Assembly (NCBI GenBank): GCA_900551205.1
Contig: URUW01000114.1
Span: 1-6,004 of the forward strand
DNA from: an uncultured Collinsella sp.
GTDB taxonomy: Bacteria > Actinomycetota > Coriobacteriia > Coriobacteriales > Coriobacteriaceae
Length of the DNA: 6,004 nt
Direction of reading: 5' to 3'
Under the pieces are notes generated by a model that did not search any database, was not told where the DNA came from, and worked only from the letters and a program-made list of their open reading frames with translations. This document shows positions 1 through 6,004 of this stretch, piece by piece (position 1 is the stretch's first letter; each line of letters opens with the position of its first letter). The translations under genes and the position numbers were made by a program.

Positions 1-351
1 GTTGAGCTCAAGGCCCCGACGGCCGGCGAGCTGGCGCAGATTCGCGCGCTCATCCAGGAACACGTGGACGCGACGCAGAGCCCGCGCGGCATTAAGCTGC
101 TCTACAGCTTTGAGACGATGAGCAAGCACTTTGTGAAGGTCATTCCGACCGAGTACGAGCGCGTGCTGGCGATTGTCGCCGCGGGCGAGGCCGTGGGCAA
201 GTCGCATGCGCAGGCCGAGGAGTTGGCGTTTGACATTGTGACCGGTCGTGCGAGTGCCGCGGATGTCGCTCGCTTCGATGTCGCGGGCGGTGCTGCGAGC
301 GCTGCGTCCGTGGCTGCCAGCCCTGTTGCTTCGACCAAGAAGGAGGCGTAA
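1..351 (+). CDS. gltB: Glutamate synthase large subunit, C-terminal end (partial)
   Basis: The frame is open from base 1 and ends at TAA 349-351, giving the last 116 residues of a protein that starts outside the window. The run with AQIRALIQEHV, then SPRGIKLL, then FVKVIPTEYERVL is the usual end of bacterial GltB, where the C-terminal glucosyltransferase-like beta-helix is followed by a short helical tail. GltB is the cytoplasmic catalytic subunit: it hydrolyses glutamine, channels ammonia, and reductively aminates 2-oxoglutarate at FMN and a [3Fe-4S] cluster. None of those catalytic domains lies in this fragment, so identification rests on the tail and on the adjacent gltD. The last ~35 residues are rich in Ala, Ser and Val and end in STKKEA, an apparent low-complexity extension. 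The bases encoding KKEA also contain the ribosome binding site of gltD, consistent with one transcript and translational coupling. Confidence 0.93.
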   Translation, partial: VELKAPTAGELAQIRALIQEHVDATQSPRGIKLLYSFETMSKHFVKVIPTEYERVLAIVAAGEAVGKSHAQAEELAFDIVTGRASAADVARFDVAGGAASAASVAASPVASTKKEA

Positions 352-356
352 GTGCC

Positions 357-1838
<1,482 letters not shown>

Positions 1839-1840
1839 GG

Positions 1841-1940
1841 TAGTCATTCAAGCGCGTCCCCAGCGACTAGTCAAGAGCGTTCCCAACGACTGGTCATTGG
1901 GGACGCTCTTTTTTTGTCTAGTCGTTGGGGCACTCTTGAC
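1841..1940. repeat. Mosaic of three related ~23-27 bp repeat copies after gltD
   Basis: Three related segments are visible. Copy A (1841-1867) and copy B (1868-1890) are direct repeats of the form TAGTCA...AAGMGCG...CCCARCGAC. Copy C (1918-1940) is the same element on the other strand: its reverse complement begins GTCAAGAG and ends CCCCAACGACTAG. Copy A pairs with copy C over 13 bp (1858-1870 with 1918-1930, one G.T wobble), enclosing the terminator hairpin formed by copy B and its downstream partner. No protein is encoded. The structure suggests a dispersed palindromic repeat family that has been used as, or has produced, the operon terminator. Membership of a genome-wide family is an inference. 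Confidence 0.7.
1873..1915 (+). terminator. Rho-independent terminator of the glt operon
   Basis: Left arm 1873-1886 (AAGAGCGTTCCCAA) pairs with right arm 1897-1910 (TTGGGGACGCTCTT). The stem is 14 bp with one G.T wobble and a 10-nt loop, and it runs straight into a T tract (1909-1915). It begins 34 nt after the gltD stop, so it should end the gltBD transcript. The outer stem 1858-1870/1918-1930 could extend the fold. Confidence 0.92.
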
Positions 1941-2203
1941 GTCTGACTGCTCATTTGCTGACGTGCAGGCTTGCGACGCCTTGCTGTTTTCGTGATGGCT
2001 GCGGCTGGCAAGCTCAAAATCTCTGCTTATTTGTCTATGTTTAACTGGGGTTTTGTTTCGGTATAACGTATCGGTCAAGCGTTCCGTCAAGTATTTGGTT
2101 AGCATCTGGTTTGCAACCCGATGTTCATTTCGCCCGCGCTGGCGGCGACCAACGGCCCTCCTCGTAAGCTCAAATTGAGGTTCATCAGTTTGAGGAGGAT
2201 GCC
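1941..2203 (+). other. Intergenic region without a recognisable gene
   Basis: This 263-nt gap separates the glt terminator from the next gene. It is visibly richer in T and A than the flanking genes. Open frames crossing it have no credible ribosome binding site or protein-like composition. Apart from the weak promoter candidate near 2040-2067 and the ribosome binding site at 2193-2198, I see only a short CTCAAA (2169-2174)/TTTGAG (2189-2194) inverted repeat. That pair touches the ribosome binding site but is too small to interpret. Confidence 0.6.
2040..2067 (+). promoter_or_regulatory. Weak promoter candidate upstream of the 235-residue protein
   Basis: TATAAC at 2062-2067 resembles a sigma-70-type -10 box. 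TTTAAC at 2040-2045 could serve as a poor -35 box with a 16-nt spacer. It is the best candidate in the AT-richer gap and would leave a leader of about 130 nt. Because the preceding operon ends in a strong terminator, some promoter is expected here, but the -35 match is weak. Confidence 0.3.
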
Positions 2204-2911
2204 ATGGCTGATCATGTTTTGGACCGGGGACGTCTGTCCGAGGCCGTCGGTAACGATATTGCCGACATGGCCCAGTTTTGGATGCTACGCAAGTTTCAGT
2301 TTTTGGAGTCGGCGCGCACGCAGTTCGAAGTGATAGTCGATCCATGGCTCAGCTATTGCGAGGAGCCTTCGCAAAGCGAAATCATGGCCTACAACATGGC
2401 GTTTACCGATTGGCTGCTGTTTGAGCGTCCCTATTACCACGGCAAGACGCTGCTTGAGCTGTATGTGGTCGAGCCACCGGCGTCGCTTTCGCCTGCTTCG
2501 CTCAGGCGGCTCGAACAGGTGCGCGACACGCAGTATTTTTCGCGCTTTGGCATTTTGGACAAGAATCCCGCGACTGGCATGGTCACGCTGCGTGACACGC
2601 GCACCGACCGACGTTTTGATGTCTACGACCCACATATCGTGCAAAAAGAGCACTGGCGCGATGGTGCGATTGCGGTGCGCATCGCGTGCGTCGATGATGT
2701 TTGGCTGACGGCGGGGCAGCTCTATCTCTACGACATTGCGCGCCTGAGCGATACGGCGGTCGACGGGCCTGGTGCCGTTCATCCGGAAGACCTGGAAGAC
2801 GGCTTCGATACCTCGTGTATCAGCTTCTTTTTGAGGCTGGTCCGCGACATCATGGGTGCCCAGGGGCGCTACGTAAAGTCCCTCAACATCTACGAGCAGG
2901 AGTGGGAGTAG
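2204..2911 (+). CDS. Conserved-looking hypothetical protein, 235 aa
   Basis: I do not recognise this gene with confidence. The start is well supported: AGGAGG at 2193-2198 lies 5 nt before ATG 2204, and the same frame has a stop at 2165-2167. The protein is soluble, acidic towards the C-terminus, and has no signal peptide or membrane segment. Residues 21-75 look helical and rich in aromatics (AQFWMLRKFQFLE, then AFTDWLLFERPYYHGKTLLE). Residues 98-115 form a helix (ASLRRLEQVRDTQYFSRFGI), and 117-180 look like a beta-rich barrel (MVTLRDTRTDRRFDVYD, then GAIAVRIACVDDVWLTAG). The order helix, TLLELY, RDTQYFSRF, TLRDTRTDRRFDV, then a barrel strand with W and LTAG resembles the region found in some proteins that also carry a SEC-C zinc motif. 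No cysteine-rich SEC-C motif is present, so that resemblance is tentative. It appears monocistronic, and the hairpin array begins about 40 nt after its stop. Confidence 0.85.
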   Translation: MADHVLDRGRLSEAVGNDIADMAQFWMLRKFQFLESARTQFEVIVDPWLSYCEEPSQSEIMAYNMAFTDWLLFERPYYHGKTLLELYVVEPPASLSPASLRRLEQVRDTQYFSRFGILDKNPATGMVTLRDTRTDRRFDVYDPHIVQKEHWRDGAIAVRIACVDDVWLTAGQLYLYDIARLSDTAVDGPGAVHPEDLEDGFDTSCISFFLRLVRDIMGAQGRYVKSLNIYEQEWE

Positions 2912-2951
2912 GGGATGGGCAGTTGTCGCTTGCCTTGCCTTCTGCCTTTAT

Positions 2952-3008
2952 GTCTCGATCTGTAACGTTTAGGGACAAATAACCAGTCTACCTGTTACAG
3001 ATCGAGAC
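2952..3008. repeat. 57-bp inverted repeat, unit 1
   Basis: The left arm 2952-2966 (GTCTCGATCTGTAAC) and right arm 2994-3008 (GTTACAGATCGAGAC) are perfect reverse complements over 15 bp. The 27-nt middle starts GTTTAGGGAC and ends CTACCT. This unit carries the consensus arms. Confidence 0.95.
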
Positions 3009-3031
3009 GAATGATTGGGCTCTGCTGGTTT

Positions 3032-3088
3032 GTCTAAATCTGTAACGTTTGGGAGCCTGGAGAACGTCTAACTGTTACAAATCGAGAC
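3032..3088. repeat. 57-bp inverted repeat, unit 2 (degenerate)
   Basis: The left arm 3032-3046 (GTCTAAATCTGTAAC) and right arm 3074-3088 (GTTACAAATCGAGAC) pair with three mismatches. It is the most decayed unit, yet its length and phase are exactly kept. The middle starts GTTTGGGAG and ends CTAACT. Confidence 0.93.
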
Positions 3089-3111
3089 GTTTGGAACCTG
3101 GCTGGGGGAAT

Positions 3112-3168
3112 GTCTCAATCTGTAACATCTACAGGCCAAAATTCGACCTAACTGTTACAGATTGAGAC
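3112..3168. repeat. 57-bp inverted repeat, unit 3
   Basis: The left arm 3112-3126 (GTCTCAATCTGTAAC) and right arm 3154-3168 (GTTACAGATTGAGAC) pair perfectly. Compared with unit 1, one G has become A on the left and the facing C has become T on the right, so pairing is kept. T at 3111 and A at 3169 extend the stem to 16 bp. The middle starts ATCTACAGGCC. Confidence 0.95.
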
Positions 3169-3192
3169 AAAGGTTGGACGCGGTACCGAAAG

Positions 3193-3249
3193 ATCTTGAT
3201 CTGTAACATCTAGCGGCCAAAAACCGGTCTTTCTGTTACAGATTGAGAC
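3193..3249. repeat. 57-bp inverted repeat, unit 4
   Basis: The left arm 3193-3207 (ATCTTGATCTGTAAC) and right arm 3235-3249 (GTTACAGATTGAGAC) pair with two G.T wobbles and one A.C mismatch at the outer end. The middle starts ATCTAGCGGCC and is very similar to that of unit 3. Confidence 0.93.
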
Positions 3250-3273
3250 AAAGAGGTGCAATGCTGCGCGAAC

Positions 3274-3330
3274 GTCTCGATCTGTAACGTTTGGCGGCTG
3301 CTTGTGTTCGTAACTGTTACAGGTCGAGAC
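3274..3330. repeat. 57-bp inverted repeat, unit 5
   Basis: The left arm 3274-3288 is consensus. The right arm 3316-3330 (GTTACAGGTCGAGAC) differs by one base, giving a G.T wobble. AC at 3272-3273 and GT at 3331-3332 lengthen the stem to 17 bp. The unit ends 26 nt before the chosen start codon of the downstream gene, so it lies in that gene's promoter or leader. Confidence 0.94.
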
Positions 3331-3356
3331 GTTTGTCGGCGGCGGCAACAGCGGCG

Positions 3357-4427
3357 ATGGCCCATTTCTCCGATATGGTGGTGATGGAAGTGTCTAATAC
3401 CGTTTTCAAACACAAGCATGCAGCACGTAACACCTTGGCGCGGAATAGGATGCTTGCCAGGCTCACGGAGGCGGCTAAACAAGGTGTGCTGCTTGTGACG
3501 CACGACAATGCCGAGCTCATGTGGCTGCGGCGCCATGTGGGCACAGACGATATTGCGGAGCCCGAATCGCACCTATTCTGTTTTCAGCATGAATGGGATG
3601 CATTGACGCCGCCGGAGCGGGCGCGGTTGACCATCAAGGGGCTTGCCGAGTTTCACCCCGATTGGGCGTTTTGGGGGTATGACGCCGCGCTGATATGGGG
3701 TCTGGAGGTGCCGAATGATCTGCTTGGACCGCGTTACTTGGTCAAGACGGGATGTTCGGTGACGTTGAGTACGGGATATAGGCTGCTGCGTCCGCAGGCG
3801 GCGGGTGCGCTTGAGCGCATTGACGGCGTGCGAGTGACGCCGTTTTGGCGCACGGTGGAGGATTGTCTGCTGCGCGCTCCGTTTTCGTATGGTCTGGCAA
3901 TCGCCGATTCCGCATTGCGGGCGAAGGGCATGTCGCGCGACGACCTGTGCGAACGGCTTCAGGCCGATTGCGAGGGCAGGCGCGGGCATCGCAGAGCTCG
4001 GGTGATTGCGTCGCATGCAGACGGCCTGTCCGAAAACGGTGGCGAGTCTCGGTTCCGAGCATTCTTTATTGCATATGGCTTTCCGGTTCCGGAGTTGCAG
4101 GTGGAGTTTCGCGATCCGCTCGATTCGAGCCAGGTGTTTCGGGTCGATTATTTCTGGAGGCTCGAGGACGGGACATGTGTCATCGGCGAGCTCGACGGAA
4201 AGGGGAAGTATACCTTGCTGAACGGTGAGGGTCGGGAGTCGGTTGACCCGTTCGTGGCAGAGCGTCAGCGGGAATCTCATCTGACAATGCTCGGGCACAA
4301 GGTGCTTCGGTTCACGTTTGATGAACTCAAGAACCCGGGGAAGCTGGTCGAAAAGATGAGGCTAGCGGGTATTTCGCAGCGGGCCGATTTGGCTGAGGGG
4401 TGGAAGCGTCAGTGGTATGGGCGCTGA
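3357..4427 (+). CDS. AbiEi-like / DUF559 (PD-(D/E)XK nuclease-like) two-domain protein
   Basis: From ATG 3357 the protein has 356 residues. Residues ~25-65 look like a winged-helix segment (LARNRMLARL, then GVLLVT). Residues 95-125 (FHPDWAFWGYDAALIWGLEVP) match the 'sees a home, all-alpha then WGL' part typical of AbiEi-type proteins. Residues 155-190 (RVTPFWRTVEDCLL, then ALAIADSALR-like) complete that half. The C-terminal half resembles DUF559/Vsr-type endonuclease domains: GGESRFR at 228-234 (E230), FRVDYFW at 261-267 (D264), IGELDGKGKY at 276-285 (E278, D280, K282) and RESHLTMLGHKVLRFTFDEL at 305-324. Actinobacteria carry many solitary proteins of this arrangement; their role is unproven, with toxin-antitoxin or defence function suggested by the domains only. 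Start choice is uncertain: no good ribosome binding site precedes 3357, and ATG 3375 or 3384 are alternatives. A TTG at 3291 is unlikely because it lies inside repeat unit 5. No partner AbiEii toxin is adjacent. Confidence 0.85.
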   Translation: MAHFSDMVVMEVSNTVFKHKHAARNTLARNRMLARLTEAAKQGVLLVTHDNAELMWLRRHVGTDDIAEPESHLFCFQHEWDALTPPERARLTIKGLAEFHPDWAFWGYDAALIWGLEVPNDLLGPRYLVKTGCSVTLSTGYRLLRPQAAGALERIDGVRVTPFWRTVEDCLLRAPFSYGLAIADSALRAKGMSRDDLCERLQADCEGRRGHRRARVIASHADGLSENGGESRFRAFFIAYGFPVPELQVEFRDPLDSSQVFRVDYFWRLEDGTCVIGELDGKGKYTLLNGEGRESVDPFVAERQRESHLTMLGHKVLRFTFDELKNPGKLVEKMRLAGISQRADLAEGWKRQWYGR

Positions 4428-4435
4428 GAGGTTTT

Positions 4436-4492
4436 GTCTCGATCTGTAACGTTTAGAGGTTGTTTGAGCTCGTAATTGTTACAGATCGAGAC
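4436..4492. repeat. 57-bp inverted repeat, unit 6
   Basis: The left arm 4436-4450 and right arm 4478-4492 are consensus and perfectly complementary. TT at 4434-4435 and AA at 4493-4494 extend the stem to 17 bp. It begins eight bases after the stop codon of the nuclease-like gene. The middle starts GTTTAGAGG and ends CGTAATT. Confidence 0.95.
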
Positions 4493-4516
4493 AAGCCGGT
4501 GAAACGTCGACCGAAT

Positions 4517-4573
4517 GTCTCGATCTGTAACATCAAGGGGCCTAATAACCCTGTACCTGTTACAGATCGAGAC
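4517..4573. repeat. 57-bp inverted repeat, unit 7
   Basis: The left arm 4517-4531 and right arm 4559-4573 are consensus and perfectly complementary. AAT at 4514-4516 and ATT at 4574-4576 extend the stem to 18 bp, the longest in the window. It starts 81 bp after unit 6, keeping the spacing of the upstream array. The middle starts ATCAAGGGGCC and ends GTACCT. Confidence 0.95.
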
Positions 4574-4676
4574 ATTTCCCTGGTGTCGCTGGGGTGGGAC
4601 TGCAACGTGTTCCGTCTCCCCACATCCCCTCTTTCTTCCGTTAACCGATGCGTCTGCAGCAATCCAGCGGGACTAG

Positions 4677-4704
4677 GTGATAATGAACAAATGTTCATGT
4701 TAAT
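4677..4704 (+). promoter_or_regulatory. Promoter candidate for the amidohydrolase gene
   Basis: Two readings are possible. GATAAT at 4679-4684 is a good -10 box without a clear -35. Alternatively GTGATA (4677-4682) and GTTAAT (4699-4704) are weak -35 and -10 boxes exactly 16 nt apart, with the palindrome filling the spacer. The second reading would start transcription almost at the ribosome binding site, so the first is somewhat more likely. No other promoter-like sequence is visible between 4577 and 4723. Confidence 0.4.
4683..4698. promoter_or_regulatory. Perfect palindromic operator candidate
   Basis: ATGAACA (4683-4689) and TGTTCAT (4692-4698) are perfect reverse complements around an AA centre. 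A compact 7+2+7 palindrome overlapping the core promoter, 25 nt before the start codon, has the form of sites bound by dimeric repressors such as the TetR family. No regulator gene is in the window, so the family is a guess. It sits in a short AT-rich island between GC-rich stretches. Confidence 0.55.
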
Positions 4705-4723
4705 CGTGAGGGAGGAGCTCGAT

Positions 4724-6004
4724 ATGGCATCTGCCGATCGTTCCACGTTGTTTATCAATGCGACCATTCTGGATGGTTCGGAGCATATGGAGCCGCAACC
4801 CGATATGGCCGTGACTGTTGAGCGCGGCGTCATCACCTGGATGGGGCCGAGTGCTGTGGCGCAGGCGCCCGCAGGTGCCGAGGTTATCGACCTGGGTGGT
4901 GCGTATCTCATGCCCGGTCTCATCAATATGCACGTGCACCTGTGCGGCTCGGGCAAGCCGGTTTCGGCGGGCGATGCGGGCGCGCTGATGAAAAAGCTCG
5001 ATAATCCCGTGGGGCGCGCCATCGTGCGACATATTCTTAAGGGCAGCGCCCAACAACAGCTGGCAAGCGGCGTGACAACGGTACGTGGCGCGGGCGACCC
5101 ACTGTTTGCCGATCTCGCCGTGCGCGATGCTATCGATGCCGGTAAGTATCAAGGTCCTCGCCTGGTGGCGCCGGGAACGGGCGTTACGGTGCCGGGGGGC
5201 CATGGTGCTGGCTTGTTCGCCCAGGTGGCTAACAGTCCCGCCGAGGCGGCCGAACAGGTGCGCGACCTGTATGCGCGCGGTGCCGATGTCATTAAACTGT
5301 TCGTAACGGGCGGCGTGTTCGATGCGACTGAGGTGGGCGAGCCGGGCGTGCTGCGCATGCCGGTCGATGTCGCCGCGGCGGCGTGCAAGGCGGCGCACGA
5401 GGTTGGGCTTCCTGTTATGGCTCATGTCGAGAGCACCGAGGGCGTGAAGGCCGCGCTTGAGGCCGGGGTCGACACGATCGAGCACGGTGCCCCGATGACG
5501 CCCGAGATCCTGGAGCTGTATCGCGGCGCCGCGGGCACACAGCTCGAGGGACGCGCGCCGAGCGTGACCTGCACGATCAGCCCGGCGCTGCCGTTTGTAT
5601 TGCTCGACCCGGAAAAGACCCATTCGACCGATACACAAAAGAAGAACGGCGACATCGTGTGCTCGGGCATCATCGAGAGCGCCCGTGCCGCACTGGAAGC
5701 TGGCATTAAGGTGGGCCTGGGCACGGACTCAAGCTGCCCGTTCGTGACGCAGTACGACATGTGGCGTGAGGTTGCCTATTTTGCCAAGTATGTCGGTGTG
5801 AGCAACGCCTTCGCGCTGCATACGGCTACGCAAGTCAACGCCGAGCTGCTGGGGCTGGGCGGCGAGACCGGTACGATCGAGTGCGGCAAGGCCGCCGATA
5901 TCCTGGTGACGCGCAAGAATCCGCTCGATGACCTGTGCGCTCTGCGTGAGCCGACGCATGTGATGTGTCGCGGTGATCTGGTACGCAAGCTCATGGTGAA
6001 GCGT
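4724..6004 (+). CDS. Metal-dependent amidohydrolase (open at the window edge)
   Basis: ATG 4724 follows GGAGGAG (4711-4717) by 6 nt. The frame stays open for 427 codons to base 6004 with no stop, so the true end is outside. This is a cytoplasmic hydrolase of the amidohydrolase superfamily, imidazolonepropionase-related group, which also includes prolidase-like and Xaa-Arg dipeptidase-like enzymes. Visible metal-site residues: H70 and H72 (MPGLINMHVHL), a candidate carboxylated lysine K191 (ADVIKLFVTGG), H234 (PVMAHVES), H254 (DTIEHG) and D335 (GLGTDSS). This pattern suggests a binuclear site. The N-terminal strands (LFINATILDG, then VIDLGGAYLMPG) and the C-terminal part (ETGTIECGKAADILV at 381-395, then VMCRGDLV) form the small beta-sandwich of the family. 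Since that closing segment is already present, little more than the C-terminal tail should be missing. The substrate (dipeptide, acylated amino acid or cyclic amide) cannot be told. It has its own promoter and operator candidates. Confidence 0.93.
   Translation, partial: MASADRSTLFINATILDGSEHMEPQPDMAVTVERGVITWMGPSAVAQAPAGAEVIDLGGAYLMPGLINMHVHLCGSGKPVSAGDAGALMKKLDNPVGRAIVRHILKGSAQQQLASGVTTVRGAGDPLFADLAVRDAIDAGKYQGPRLVAPGTGVTVPGGHGAGLFAQVANSPAEAAEQVRDLYARGADVIKLFVTGGVFDATEVGEPGVLRMPVDVAAAACKAAHEVGLPVMAHVESTEGVKAALEAGVDTIEHGAPMTPEILELYRGAAGTQLEGRAPSVTCTISPALPFVLLDPEKTHSTDTQKKNGDIVCSGIIESARAALEAGIKVGLGTDSSCPFVTQYDMWREVAYFAKYVGVSNAFALHTATQVNAELLGLGGETGTIECGKAADILVTRKNPLDDLCALREPTHVMCRGDLVRKLMVKR

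Larger units (their letters stand above)
2952..3330. repeat. Array of five 57-bp inverted-repeat units, period 80-81 bp
   Basis: Five units, each exactly 57 bp, start at 2952, 3032, 3112, 3193 and 3274. Each has a 15-bp left arm related to GTCTCGATCTGTAAC, a 27-nt middle and a 15-bp right arm related to GTTACAGATCGAGAC. The sequences between units are 23, 23, 24 and 24 nt and are unrelated to each other. No gene lies within 2912-3356. Two more units with the same geometry lie at 4436-4573. The arms could form hairpins in DNA or RNA, or act as paired protein binding sites. There is no T tract after the units, so they are not classical terminators. Confidence 0.95.

Noticed and set aside
1848..2345. 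165-residue open frame on the - strand over the intergenic gap
   Set aside because: It crosses the terminator and the start of the 235-residue gene, has no ribosome binding site worth noting, and its sequence shows no protein-family pattern.
2952..3330. CRISPR array
   Set aside because: Repeats alternate in orientation as inverted pairs, the 27-nt middles share sequence with each other, and the period is 80-81 bp. No cas gene is present, and copies also occur beyond an intervening gene.
3291..3356. TTG 3291 as start of the nuclease-like gene
   Set aside because: It lies in the middle of repeat unit 5 and would translate the repeat arm into a low-complexity leader; no ribosome binding site precedes it.
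2952..4576. Composite transposon or RAYT-type mobile unit
   Set aside because: No transposase or HUH/Y1 motif is visible in the enclosed protein and no target-site duplication could be identified. The flanking units are multiple rather than a terminal pair.
4434..4576. Units 6 and 7 as intrinsic terminators of the nuclease-like gene
   Set aside because: The stems are AT/GC mixed with 27-nt loops and are not followed by a T tract. They could slow transcription but do not fit the classical form.
4589..4625. G-rich/C-rich pair (GGGGTGGGA and TCTCCCCACATCCCC) as a terminator
   Set aside because: The two segments match only partly, and the following stretch is TCTTTCTTCC rather than a clean T tract.
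4700..5638. 312-residue open frame on the - strand
   Set aside because: It is antisense to the amidohydrolase, whose metal-binding motifs are clearly coded on the + strand, and has shadow-like composition.

Overview
This window looks like chromosome from a high-GC actinobacterium of the class Coriobacteriia, most probably Collinsella or a close relative. That placement is inferred from the GC-rich third codon positions, the style of the GltB/GltD proteins and the many small palindromic intergenic repeats. It was not confirmed by any search. All five supported genes lie on the + strand; I see no convincing gene on the - strand and no tRNA or rRNA.

Region by region: (1) 1-1838 holds the 3' end of gltB and a complete gltD, five bases apart. 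Together they encode NADPH-dependent glutamate synthase (GOGAT), which makes glutamate from glutamine and 2-oxoglutarate. (2) 1841-1940 is a mosaic of three related repeat copies that folds into a strong Rho-independent terminator for the glt operon. (3) 1941-2203 is non-coding with only a weak promoter candidate. (4) 2204-2911 encodes an unrecognised 235-residue protein with a very good ribosome binding site. (5) 2952-3330 is an array of five 57-bp inverted repeats at a regular 80-81 bp period. (6) 3357-4427 encodes a two-part protein resembling AbiEi-type winged-helix proteins fused to a DUF559/Vsr-like PD-(D/E)XK nuclease domain. (7) 4434-4576 holds two more copies of the 57-bp repeat at the same 81-bp step, so the nuclease-like gene is bracketed by the array. 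(8) 4683-4698 is a perfect 7+2+7 palindrome in promoter position. (9) From 4724 to the window edge is a metal-dependent amidohydrolase that remains open at 6004.

The glt genes and the amidohydrolase are ordinary metabolic genes. The part worth a second look is 2952-4576: seven hairpin-forming units of identical length and phase surrounding a solitary AbiEi/nuclease-like gene. Whether the protein acts on the repeats, or the gene merely sits in a repeat-rich gap, cannot be settled from one window.
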